From assembly GCF_030697925.1 (NCBI RefSeq), contig NZ_JAUYOJ010000203.1, positions 47,087 through 111,086 of the forward strand: a stretch of DNA of 64,000 nt, written 5' to 3'. Under the pieces are notes generated by a model, which was given only the letters and a program-made list of their open reading frames with translations, ran no database searches and was not told the DNA's origin. Each line of letters starts with the position of its first letter. Position 1 is the stretch's first letter. This document shows, in pieces, positions 49,297 through 57,370 of this stretch. Both the position numbers and the translations under genes were made by a program. The stretch comes from Phenylobacterium sp. Lineage in GTDB: Bacteria; Pseudomonadota; Alphaproteobacteria; Caulobacterales; Caulobacteraceae.

Positions 49297-51670
49297 CCTC
49301 ACCCCGTCCCCGTCGATCCGCTCGCTCATGCGACGGGAGCTGGAGCCCAGGGCGTACCTGCCCTATGCGCGGCACATCACCGACACGGTCGTGGCGCTCG
49401 ACAACGGCGCGGTGATGACGGCGTTCAGGCTCGAGGGCGCGAGCTTCGAGACCGCCGACCTGGCCGAGCTCAACGACCGCCACGCCAAGCTCAACGGCGC
49501 CTGGCGCAACCTCGCCGACGAGCGCGTGGCGATCTGGCACCACCTCATCCGACGCGAAGAGGATGGCTACCCGGAAGGACCCTTCCGCTCGGATTTCGCG
49601 GCCGACCTCGACGAGGCCTATCGCGCCGAACTGGCGAGCCGGCGGCTCTTCATCAACGAACTATACCTCACCCTGGTCCTCCACCCGGGCCACAGACCTG
49701 TCGACCGGTTGAGCGCCCTCTTCTCTCGCAGCGCCAAGGCCCAAGGCGCGGACGCCATCGAGGCCGCCGGCCAGGCCTTGGGCGAGATCGCGCGCGATCT
49801 TGGCCAGCACCTCGGCCGCTACGCACCGCGCGCCCTTGGCCTGGTTGAGCGCAACGGGCTTTGGTTTTCAGAACCCCTCGAGCTCCTGCGCCAAATCCTC
49901 ACCGGCCGGCGCGAAGCGGTTCCCCTGGTCCGCGGTCACCTCGGCGAAGCGGTCTACGCGGCGCGGGTGATCTTTGGGCGCGAGGCCCTGGAGATCCGCG
50001 ACGTCGGCGAGACCCGCTACGCAGCCATGCTGGGCGTGAAGGAATACCCCGCCGTCACCCGGCCAGGCCTGTGGGATGGCCTGCTGACCTGCCGCTTCCC
50101 GCTGGTCGCCTCGCAGTCATTCGCCTTCCTCTCCAAGAGCGCCGCCCGCGGCGTGCTCGAGCGCAAGCAGAACCAGATGGTCAGCGCCCGCGACCGGGCG
50201 GCGAGCCAGATCGAGGGCCTTGGCGAGGCGCTCGACGACCTCACCAGCAACCGCTTCGTCATGGGCGACCATCAGGCCTCGGTGCTGGTCCATGCCGCCA
50301 CGCCAGGCGAGCTTGGCGACCGCCTCTCGCGGGCGCGCAGCGTGCTCGCCGACTCCGGCTTGGTCGCCGCGCGGGAGGACCTGGGCCTGGAGGGCGCGTT
50401 CTGGGCGCAGTTCCCCGGCAACTTCGCCAAGCGCGTGCGGCCAGCGGCCATCACGTCGCGGAATTTCGCGGGCTTGGCCCCCTTCCACACCTATCCGGCG
50501 GGACGGCCTGAGGGAAACCATTGGGGTCCGGCCGTCGCCCTCCTGCGCACAACGGCGGGCTCGCCCTTCTTCTTCAATTTCCACGTCGGCGACCTTGGCC
50601 ACACCTTCATCTGCGGGCCCTCCGGCTCGGGCAAGACGGTCATCCAGAACTTCCTGCTGGCCCAGCTCGAGAAGCTCGGAGCCCAGCAGGTGTTCGTCGA
50701 CAAGGACCGCGGCGCGGAGATTTTCGTGCGCGCCTGCGGCGGGACCTATCTCACCCTCCGCAACGGCCAGCCGACCGGGTTCGCACCGCTCAAGGCGCTG
50801 GAGTACACGCCGGCCAATCAGGCCTTCCTCGGCCAACTCATCCGCAAGCTGGTGACCGGCGATGGCGAGCGGCTGCCTGCGTCGGCGGAACGCGCGATCG
50901 ACGAGGCGATCGCGGCGCTGGCGCCCATCCCGGCCGCGGCCCGGTCGCTGGCCGCGTTGCGCGCCTTGCTCGGCCAGCACGACGCCGACGGGATCGGCGC
51001 GCGCCTCGAGCGCTGGACCCGCGGAGGCGCCTTGGGCTGGGTGCTGGACAACGAGGTCGACAGCCTGGCGTTCGACGCCCGTTTCCTGGGCTTCGACATG
51101 ACCGATCTGCTGGACAACGCCCAGGTGCGTACGCCAGCGATGATGTACCTGTTCCACCGCCTGCAGGGCCTGGTCGACGGGCGGCGGTTGGTCATCGACA
51201 TCGACGAGTTCTGGAAGGCGCTCGGCGACGAAGCGTTCCGGGGCCTGGCCCAGGATGGCCTCAAGACCTTCCGCAAGCAGAACGCCTTCATGGTCTTCGG
51301 CACCCAGTCGCCGGCCGACGTCCTGCGCTCGCCCATCGCCCACACCATCCTCGAGCAGTGCGCGACCAAGGTCTTCCTGCCCAACCCACAGGCCGCGGCG
51401 CGCGACTATGTCGAGGGCTTCGGCCTCACCGGCGAGGAGCTCCGGCTGGTCCGCGAGGAGTTGGCTCCGGAACAGCGGCGGTTCCTGGTCAAGCAGGGTC
51501 ACGACTCCGTCGTCGTCGAACTCGACCTCTCAGGGCTGGGTGATCACCTGGCCGTCCTCTCCGGCCGGACCGACACCGTTGAGCTCGCCGCGCGCCTGCG
51601 TGCCGCGCACGGCGAGGCGCCGGAGGCCTGGCTCCCCCTTTTCCATCAGCAGCGGAGGCTCCTCCCATGA
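49289..51670 (+). CDS. virB4: VirB4-type T4SS ATPase (locus 2)
   Basis: The 793-residue ATPase has an N-terminal VirB4 region ('RAYLPYARHITDTVVALDNGAVMTAFRLEG'), Walker A 'GPSGSGKTVIQNF' (about residue 448), Walker B 'LVIDIDEFWKAL' and 'QNAFMVFGTQSPADVLRS'. The ATG at 49289 overlaps virB3 by eight bases; the longer open frame is out-of-frame virB3 sequence. The overall sequence follows the locus 1 VirB4 but is clearly divergent, so the loci are not a recent duplication. Confidence 0.95.
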   Translation: MPSLTPSPSIRSLMRRELEPRAYLPYARHITDTVVALDNGAVMTAFRLEGASFETADLAELNDRHAKLNGAWRNLADERVAIWHHLIRREEDGYPEGPFRSDFAADLDEAYRAELASRRLFINELYLTLVLHPGHRPVDRLSALFSRSAKAQGADAIEAAGQALGEIARDLGQHLGRYAPRALGLVERNGLWFSEPLELLRQILTGRREAVPLVRGHLGEAVYAARVIFGREALEIRDVGETRYAAMLGVKEYPAVTRPGLWDGLLTCRFPLVASQSFAFLSKSAARGVLERKQNQMVSARDRAASQIEGLGEALDDLTSNRFVMGDHQASVLVHAATPGELGDRLSRARSVLADSGLVAAREDLGLEGAFWAQFPGNFAKRVRPAAITSRNFAGLAPFHTYPAGRPEGNHWGPAVALLRTTAGSPFFFNFHVGDLGHTFICGPSGSGKTVIQNFLLAQLEKLGAQQVFVDKDRGAEIFVRACGGTYLTLRNGQPTGFAPLKALEYTPANQAFLGQLIRKLVTGDGERLPASAERAIDEAIAALAPIPAAARSLAALRALLGQHDADGIGARLERWTRGGALGWVLDNEVDSLAFDARFLGFDMTDLLDNAQVRTPAMMYLFHRLQGLVDGRRLVIDIDEFWKALGDEAFRGLAQDGLKTFRKQNAFMVFGTQSPADVLRSPIAHTILEQCATKVFLPNPQAAARDYVEGFGLTGEELRLVREELAPEQRRFLVKQGHDSVVVELDLSGLGDHLAVLSGRTDTVELAARLRAAHGEAPEAWLPLFHQQRRLLP

Positions 51671-52383
51671 GAGCACGCACAATCTGCGTCGGCCTTACGG
51701 CCGTGACCTTGGGCCTGGCGGCCGCCGGCCCTTCCCGGGCCCAGATGCTCGTCTATGACCCGGCCGCGGTCGGTCATCTGATCAGCCAGGCCCAGACGGC
51801 GCTCTCCCAGCTGCAGAGCCTTCGCCAACAGGTCGACCAGGCCCAGCAGCTCTATGACAGCTTCAACCAGGTCTCCGACGTGAACGGCCTGGCCCAGCGC
51901 CTGCTGCTGCCGGAACTGCGCAAGGTGGTTCCCGAACTCGCAAGCCTGGAGGCCGCCGCACGGGGGGACCTCGACGCCCTGGGCGATCTGGCCGAGCGTG
52001 CCAAGGCCATCCGGTCCGAGTCCCGGGTCTATCGGCCAACCGATCCTACGCCCGCCGACGAAGCCTTGGACCAGGCTGGCGATCGGGCCGCTCGCGACAT
52101 GGCGCTTGGCGAGAGGATCGCCAGCGTCGCCACCGACCGGCTGGAGGGACTGGAGGAGCTGCGCCAAGCCCTGGACAGTGCCGACAACGCCCGCGCGGTC
52201 ATGGACATCAGCGCCCGCATCGCCGCCGAGCAGGCGGTGATCCTGAACGACCAGATGCGGCTGCAGGGCGTCGCGATGATGCAGGCGTCCGAGGCGCGGC
52301 TTGAGCGGCAGCGGGAAAGGGAACGCATCGAAGCCGCGCGTGTCGAGCGCATGGCTATGTTCCGCCGGGGCTTCGAGCGGTGA
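51667..52383 (+). CDS. virB5: VirB5/TrbJ-like T4SS protein
   Basis: The 238-residue protein has a Sec signal ('MRARTICVGLTAVTLGLAAAGPSRAQ'), then heptad-rich helices ('ISQAQTALSQLQSLRQQVDQAQQLYDSFNQV', 'RLERQRERERIEAARVERM'), as in VirB5/TrbJ minor pilus-tip proteins. It overlaps virB4 and the next gene by four bases. The C-terminus 'MAMFRRGFER' is echoed by the neighbouring lipoprotein's 'MKMFRRGFEK'. T4SS locus 1 has no equivalent gene. Confidence 0.88.
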   Translation: MRARTICVGLTAVTLGLAAAGPSRAQMLVYDPAAVGHLISQAQTALSQLQSLRQQVDQAQQLYDSFNQVSDVNGLAQRLLLPELRKVVPELASLEAAARGDLDALGDLAERAKAIRSESRVYRPTDPTPADEALDQAGDRAARDMALGERIASVATDRLEGLEELRQALDSADNARAVMDISARIAAEQAVILNDQMRLQGVAMMQASEARLERQRERERIEAARVERMAMFRRGFER

Positions 52384-52613
52384 TGCGATCTGGAGCGATA
52401 ATCTCGGCGCTCTGCGTCGGCTTGTGCGCATGCCAACAGCCGGCACGGAGTGCTACTTATTTTGAAGCGCATCCGGACGAAGCAGAGCGCATCGCCGTAG
52501 CGTGCCGCGCCGGAGCGCAACGCGGTGACGAGTGCCTGAATGCGGAAGCTGGCCTGGTCGAGGTCAAGCGCCAGGCCCGGATGAAGATGTTTCGCCGCGG
52601 TTTCGAGAAGTAG
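52380..52613 (+). CDS. EexN-like entry-exclusion lipoprotein
   Basis: The 77-residue protein has a short signal with lipobox LCAC (Cys18) and the EexN-type pattern 'TYFEAHPDEAERIAVACRAGAQRGDECLNAEAG', including two cysteines. EexN-like lipoproteins reduce redundant transfer between cells that already carry the same conjugative element. Its place between virB5 and virB6 is usual for this family. It ends 'MKMFRRGFEK', matching the VirB5 C-terminus next door. VirB6 starts on the next base after its stop. Confidence 0.85.
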   Translation: MMRSGAIISALCVGLCACQQPARSATYFEAHPDEAERIAVACRAGAQRGDECLNAEAGLVEVKRQARMKMFRRGFEK

Positions 52614-53609
52614 ATGGCGACCCAGGTCCAAATCTTCGAGCCGGCCTACGCCTATGTCGACGGCCGTCTGACCGACTTCCTCGACACGCGACTCGGTGAC
52701 GTCATGTCAGAAGTGTCGGGTCCGCTGCGGGCGGCGTTCGTCCTCTATGTGGTGTTGTACGGCTTCGCGATCCTGCGCGGCGCCGTCGCCGAGCCCATCA
52801 TGGACTTCGCGATCCGCGCCATGAAGCTGGTCTTCATCAACGCCATCGCCACCACGCCAGCCTATGGCAGCTTCGTCACCGATCCGCTGTTCAACGACCT
52901 TCCCAACACCCTGGCCCGGGCGCTCAGCGGCGGCGACGCCTCGACGGTCGGCGAGGCCTTCGATGAGCTGATCAACTACGGCGCCTACCTGGCCGACGAG
53001 ATCGACAGGGAGGGTAGCTTAATCCGACCAGGAATGTGGGTCCTCGCCCTCGTGGTCTTCGTGGTGGCCGCGCTGACGGCAGCGCTTGGCTTTGGGGTCG
53101 TCCTCGTGGCCAAGATCGCGCTCGCCCTGCTGGTGGCGATCGGCCCGATCTTCGTGGCCTGCGCGCTCTTCGAGGCCAGCCGCCGCTTCTTCTTCGGCTG
53201 GCTGTCGCAGGCCGTGAGCTACCTCGTGCTCTTCGCGATCATCCTCACCCTGGTGCAGCTGGTCCTGGACCTCATCCGCAGCCAATGGGCGTCCATCGAG
53301 GCCCAGGACCCATTCGCCGCCGGCCTGGTCTTCGTCGCGCTCTGCGTGCTCGCGGGCTTCTTCTTCCTGTCGGCGCCCTCCATCGCCGCGGGCGTGGCCG
53401 GCGGGCCAGCGCGGGCCTCGCCGATTTCCGGGGTGTGGCGCGGTCAATCGGCCGCGGCGGGGCTCCTCCGCCGGCGTCTTCTGCGGCCCGGACCGGTGGT
53501 TCCGCCCAATCGACGGGGGGAGGCGGTCGATGAAACGCGTCCTCCTGGTCGCCACCTTTGGCCTGCTCGCCGGCTGTGCCACGGATTCCCAGAAGCTCGC
53601 CGTCTGTGA
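52614..53609 (+). CDS. virB6: VirB6/TrbL-like T4SS protein with apparent frameshift near the end (locus 2)
   Basis: Residues 1-263 are a normal VirB6: several membrane segments ('GPLRAAFVLYVVLYGFAILRG', 'VVFVVAALTAALGFGVVLVAKIALALL') and 'ALFEASRRFFFGWLSQAVSYLVLFAIILTLVQLVLDL'. After 'SIAAGVAGG' (about 53402) the frame turns into an Arg/Pro-rich tail to 53609 that overlaps the next gene by 80 bases. Adding one G to the GGG at 53403-53405 restores 'AGGASAGLADFRGVARSIGRGG', a typical VirB6 end, with a TGA at 53531-53533 in the usual ATGA overlap. So a one-base deletion, a sequencing error or programmed slippage is likely; the intact protein would be about 306 residues. Confidence 0.85.
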   Translation: MATQVQIFEPAYAYVDGRLTDFLDTRLGDVMSEVSGPLRAAFVLYVVLYGFAILRGAVAEPIMDFAIRAMKLVFINAIATTPAYGSFVTDPLFNDLPNTLARALSGGDASTVGEAFDELINYGAYLADEIDREGSLIRPGMWVLALVVFVVAALTAALGFGVVLVAKIALALLVAIGPIFVACALFEASRRFFFGWLSQAVSYLVLFAIILTLVQLVLDLIRSQWASIEAQDPFAAGLVFVALCVLAGFFFLSAPSIAAGVAGGPARASPISGVWRGQSAAAGLLRRRLLRPGPVVPPNRRGEAVDETRPPGRHLWPARRLCHGFPEARRL

Positions 53610-53733
53610 CGGCAAGCACCGGCGTCCCGCCAACCCTCATGGAACGGTGCTACCGGGTGCGCCGGCCGCGTCTCCGGCGCCGCCGTCCCAAGCGGTAGGA
53701 ACGCCGGGTGGCGGCTGCGGGAGGTCCAGATGA
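53530..53733 (+). CDS. Small VirB7-position lipoprotein
   Basis: The 67-residue protein has signal and lipobox LLAGC (Cys16), then 'ATDSQKLAVCDGKHRRPANPHGTVLPG' and a Pro/Ala/Gly-rich end. A second Cys in the mature part is compatible with disulphide pairing, as known for VirB7. Gene order between virB6 and virB8 fits VirB7. Its start would form a perfect ATGA overlap with the repaired virB6 frame, and its stop overlaps virB8 by four bases. I assign the role by place and lipobox, not by a recognised domain. Confidence 0.75.
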   Translation: MKRVLLVATFGLLAGCATDSQKLAVCDGKHRRPANPHGTVLPGAPAASPAPPSQAVGTPGGGCGRSR

Positions 53734-54410
53734 GCGGCGTCCCGACATCTGACCTCAAGGCCTATTTCGAGGAGGCCAGGCGCTGGGACCAGGACCGGTT
53801 GGGCTCGGCCCTGCGCTCGCGGCGGCTGGCCTGGATCATGGCGTCGGTGGCCACGGTGCTGGCGGCCGCGGCCGTTGTGGCCGTGGCGGCGCTTGCGCCG
53901 CTCAAGACCGTCGAGCCCATCGTGGTCCGGGTCGACAAGACCACGGGCGCCGTGGACGTGGTGACCACCCTGGACGACGAGATCATCGTCGGCCGCGACG
54001 AGGCGGTGACCAAGTATTTCCTGGGGCAGTATGTGCGGGCCCGGGAGAGCTATCTCGCCGCCTCGGCGGCGGAAGATTTCAGGCAGGTGGCCATCTTGTC
54101 CTCGACGGGTGAGCAGCGTCGCTGGGCCGACCTGCACCGTGGCTCCAATCCGCTGAGCCCACAGGTCCGCTACGGTCCGGCCGGGACCGCCGAGGCCCAG
54201 GTCCGCGCCATCAGCTTCATCAACGACCGGGTCGCCAACATCCGCTTCCGGCGGGTGGTCCGCCAGGGCCAGGCCGAGACCACCGAGGATTGGATCGCCA
54301 CGGCGGCCTTCACCTACACCAGGGCGCCTATGCGCGAAGCCGACCGGCTCCGCAATCCGCTGGGCTTCCAGGTGACGTCCTATCGCGCTGATCCAGAGGT
54401 CGCCCCATGA
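53730..54410 (+). CDS. virB8: VirB8-like T4SS inner-membrane protein (locus 2)
   Basis: The 226-residue protein has a cytoplasmic start, a membrane helix ('LAWIMASVATVLAAAAVVAVAALAPL', about residues 32-57) and a periplasmic VirB8 domain with 'VEPIVVRVDKTTGAVDVV', 'YVRARESY' and 'NPLGFQVTSYRADPEV' at the end. It overlaps the preceding lipoprotein and virB9 by four bases each. Role: nucleating part of the inner-membrane complex. Confidence 0.95.
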   Translation: MSGVPTSDLKAYFEEARRWDQDRLGSALRSRRLAWIMASVATVLAAAAVVAVAALAPLKTVEPIVVRVDKTTGAVDVVTTLDDEIIVGRDEAVTKYFLGQYVRARESYLAASAAEDFRQVAILSSTGEQRRWADLHRGSNPLSPQVRYGPAGTAEAQVRAISFINDRVANIRFRRVVRQGQAETTEDWIATAAFTYTRAPMREADRLRNPLGFQVTSYRADPEVAP

Positions 54411-55261
54411 GAAGTCGACGCCGTCTCGTGCCAGCCCTGGTCCTTGGGCTGGCGATCACGCCGCTCCATGCCCTCGGCGCAGAACGCACCGCAGCGCCCG
54501 ACCCACGGGTCCGGACCCTCGTCTTCGATCCAGGCCAGGTCTATCGCATTGTCGGCGTCACCCGGACGGCCACCCAGATCGTCTTCTCGCCCGAGGAGGA
54601 GGTCCTGCATGTGGCGCTGGGCGACAGCGCCGGCTGGGAGGTCGCGCCCCAGGCCAATGTCCTGTTCCTCAAGCCCAAGGCCGGTGGACGGCCCACCAAT
54701 CTGCTGGTGACCACGCGACGCGGGACCGGCAGCCGCCACTACCTCTTCGAACTCGTGACCCGTTCCGGCGCCATCGGCCGCGGGACGCCCGACACCTATT
54801 TCCAGGTCCGGTTCCGCTATCCGCAGGACGAGCGCGCGGTGCTGAGCGCCGCCCTTGGCGCCGAAGCCCTGGCCCTGGAGCAGAAGGTGCTGCAGCTGAA
54901 GCTGGAGCGCGGCGTGCTCGAGGGGCGGCGCAACCTCGCCTACGCCGTCCAGGGATCAGGCGCCCTGCAGCCGTCCGAGGCGTCCGACAACGGCCGCTTC
55001 ACGGTCCTGCGCTTCCCCGCCAACCAGCCCCTGCCCGCCATCTACGCGGTGAGCCCCGCCGGGGCGGAAAGCCTCGTCCCCTTCGACGTGAGGGGGGAGT
55101 TCGTGGTGATCCATCAGGTGGTCGGCCAGCTGCGCCTGCGGCGCGGACGCGAGGTGCTCTGCGTGTACAACGAGGCCTTCCAGCCCTACGGCGCCCAGAC
55201 CGGGACGGGAACAGCCGCCGGCGATGTGGACCGGGTCGACGGTCCGGCGGCGCGCCGATGA
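54407..55261 (+). CDS. virB9: VirB9-like T4SS outer-membrane core protein (locus 2)
   Basis: The 284-residue protein has a signal peptide (cleavage near 'LHALGAE'). Then come the VirB9 blocks 'DPRVRTLVFDPGQVYRIVGVTRTATQIVFSPEEEVLHVALGD', 'YFQVRFRYPQDE' and 'NGRFTVLRFPANQPLPAIYAVSPAGAESLVPFDVRGEFVVIHQVVGQLRLRRG'. Compared with the locus 1 copy it is about 50 residues longer, mostly through a helical insert after 'RFRYPQDE' and a longer C-terminus. Four-base overlaps join it to virB8 and virB10. Confidence 0.95.
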   Translation: MRSRRRLVPALVLGLAITPLHALGAERTAAPDPRVRTLVFDPGQVYRIVGVTRTATQIVFSPEEEVLHVALGDSAGWEVAPQANVLFLKPKAGGRPTNLLVTTRRGTGSRHYLFELVTRSGAIGRGTPDTYFQVRFRYPQDERAVLSAALGAEALALEQKVLQLKLERGVLEGRRNLAYAVQGSGALQPSEASDNGRFTVLRFPANQPLPAIYAVSPAGAESLVPFDVRGEFVVIHQVVGQLRLRRGREVLCVYNEAFQPYGAQTGTGTAAGDVDRVDGPAARR

Positions 55262-56355
55262 GCGACGGGCTCGACAGCAGCTCGCGACCGGGGCCGCCTG
55301 CCTCGGGCGTGATCGCCGGGGAGCGGACCATCACCCCGATCAGCGGCCGTCTGGGCGCCGCCGTGGGTGGCAAGACCATGACCCTGGCCGCGCTCGCCGC
55401 CGGCTGCGCGGTGTTCCTTGTGCTGACCTGGGACCGCGGCGACCGGGCCGCGCCGAAGCGCCTGGAGCCGGCCCGCCAGGTGGTCGCCTTCGAGCCCGCG
55501 CGGGGGGGCGCCGCCCCGACGCTCGCCAATCCGGGACCCGATGCGCCGAGCCTCTCGGGCGAGGTAGACGGGGTGCCGGCGCTTGATCCGTACGCGGGCG
55601 AGACGGGACGCGTACCTTCGCGCGCCCGGCCCACGTCCCGGACGCCGCCGGCCTCTCCACTCGTGGTGTATTCGAGCGGCGTGGAGCGGATCGGACCTGC
55701 GCCCGCGCCGAGGCCGGTGCTCGCCGCGGCTGCCGCGCCGACAGAGCTCGACGCCCTGCGGCAGGCGTCGGACGTGGGCCTGGTCCGCGCCGGGCGGGTG
55801 GGGGATCGCAACTTCCTCATCCTGGCCGGGGCCAGCCTCCCCTGCGTGCTGACCACGGCGCTCGATTCCACCACCCCGGGCTTCGTGAGCTGCCTGATGC
55901 CGTCGGACGTCCTGTCCGACAACGGCGCCGTGGTGCTGATGGAGAAGGGTTCCAGGGTGCTGGGCGAATACCGCTCACGCATGGCCCAGGGCCAGACGCG
56001 GATTTTCGTGGTCTGGACCCGGGCGGTGACACCATCGGGCGTGTCGGTGGCGCTGGCCTCGCCGGCCGCCGACGCCCTGGGCCGGGCCGGCTTCGATGGC
56101 GAGGTCGACACCCGGTTCTGGAGCCGGTTCGGCGGGGCGCTGCTGATGTCGGTCGTCGACGACGGGTCCGAGGCCGCCTTTGGACGCGACCGGCGCGAGC
56201 GTTCATTTCGCGAGGCGCAAGGCGCGGCCACCGAAGCCCTTCGCAGCTCAGCCGACATCCCGCCGCGCCTGCGCAAGGCCCAGGGGGCGGAAGTCTCCAT
56301 CTTCGTGGCCCACGACCTCGATTTCTCCGCGGTCTATGGGCTGCGGTCCCGTTGA
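55258..56355 (+). CDS. virB10: VirB10/TrbI-like T4SS channel protein (locus 2)
   Basis: A 365-residue protein with one membrane helix ('MTLAALAAGCAVFLVLTW', about residues 40-57), a Pro/Ala-rich spacer (about 65-160) and the VirB10 barrel ('ILAGASLPCVLTTALDSTTPGFVSCLMPSDVLSDNG', 'SRVLGEYRSRMAQGQTRIFVVWTRAVTPSGV', 'FGGALLMSVVDDG'). Two cysteines in the barrel ('PCVLTT', 'VSCLMP') are absent from the locus 1 copy and could form a disulphide. It starts four bases before the virB9 stop. Confidence 0.95.
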   Translation: MSDGLDSSSRPGPPASGVIAGERTITPISGRLGAAVGGKTMTLAALAAGCAVFLVLTWDRGDRAAPKRLEPARQVVAFEPARGGAAPTLANPGPDAPSLSGEVDGVPALDPYAGETGRVPSRARPTSRTPPASPLVVYSSGVERIGPAPAPRPVLAAAAAPTELDALRQASDVGLVRAGRVGDRNFLILAGASLPCVLTTALDSTTPGFVSCLMPSDVLSDNGAVVLMEKGSRVLGEYRSRMAQGQTRIFVVWTRAVTPSGVSVALASPAADALGRAGFDGEVDTRFWSRFGGALLMSVVDDGSEAAFGRDRRERSFREAQGAATEALRSSADIPPRLRKAQGAEVSIFVAHDLDFSAVYGLRSR

Positions 56356-56365
56356 GGCGCGGGCC

Positions 56366-57370
56366 GTGTCGGACATCTCCGTCCTCGAGCATTACCTGGC
56401 GCCCCTCCAGCCGCTGCTGGCCCTGCGAGACGTCACCGAGCTCGTGGTCAACCAGCCAGGCGAGGTGGGCGTTGAGCGTGCCGGCGGCTGGACCTGGCAC
56501 GATGTCGCTGAACTGACGGGCTCCTGGCTCGCCACCCTGGCCGTGGCGGCCGCAGCCTACACCCGCCAGGACGTCAGCCCTGACCATCCCATCTGCTCGA
56601 CCGTGCTGCCGGGCGGCGAGCGCTGCCAGATCGTCATCCCCCCGGCCGTGCCGGCCGGTACGGTCAGCCTCACCATCCGCATGCCTTCCCGCGCATTGCT
56701 CGACCTGCCGGCCCTCGAGGCGGCCGGCCTGTTCCAGGACGTGGCGCGCCGCGACGGGGGGCCGGACGAGGACGAGGCCGGGCTCTGCCGGCTGCGCGAC
56801 CTGGGCGACTGGCCGGCCTTCTTCGCGCTTGCCGTCCGCCTACGGAAGAACGTGCTGGTCAGCGGCGCGACAGGCTCGGGCAAGACCACCTTCGCCCGCA
56901 GCCTGATCCAGTTGATCCCACCCCAGGAACGGTTGATCACCATCGAAGACGCCCGTGAGCTCACCGCCCCCCACCGCAACCTGGTCCATCTCACCTACGC
57001 CCGCGATGGACGAGGCCTGTCGACAGCCAGCCCCAAGGCCCTGCTCGAAAGCGCGCTGCGCATGCGGCCAGACCGAATCCTGCTCCAGGAACTAAGGGAT
57101 GGGACCGCCTTCTTCTACCTGCGCAACGTCTCCAGCGGCCACCCGGGCTCCATCACGACGGTCCATGCGGACTCAGCCGCAATCGCCTTCGAGCAGCTCA
57201 CCCTGCTCGTGCGCGAGTCCGAGGGCGGGCGGGACCTGCCCCGGGACGACATCCGCAACCTGCTGCACCTGCTGGTGGACGTGGTCGTGCAGCTGAAGCG
57301 CATCGACGGCCGGTTCCGCGTCACGGAGGTCTATTATGACCCGGTTCGAAAACGCCGGGCCCGGTTCTAG
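56366..57370 (+). CDS. virB11: VirB11-type T4SS ATPase (locus 2)
   Basis: The 334-residue ATPase has Walker A 'GATGSGKTTFARSL', 'LITIEDARELT', 'RILLQELRDGTAFFYLRNVSSGHPGSITTVHADS' and a helical end. The GTG at 56366, ten bases after virB10, gives the usual N-terminus ('SDISVLEHYLAPLQPLLALRDVTELVVNQPG'); the open frame upstream is out-of-frame virB10. The last 35 bases overlap virD4. Confidence 0.95.
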   Translation: MSDISVLEHYLAPLQPLLALRDVTELVVNQPGEVGVERAGGWTWHDVAELTGSWLATLAVAAAAYTRQDVSPDHPICSTVLPGGERCQIVIPPAVPAGTVSLTIRMPSRALLDLPALEAAGLFQDVARRDGGPDEDEAGLCRLRDLGDWPAFFALAVRLRKNVLVSGATGSGKTTFARSLIQLIPPQERLITIEDARELTAPHRNLVHLTYARDGRGLSTASPKALLESALRMRPDRILLQELRDGTAFFYLRNVSSGHPGSITTVHADSAAIAFEQLTLLVRESEGGRDLPRDDIRNLLHLLVDVVVQLKRIDGRFRVTEVYYDPVRKRRARF

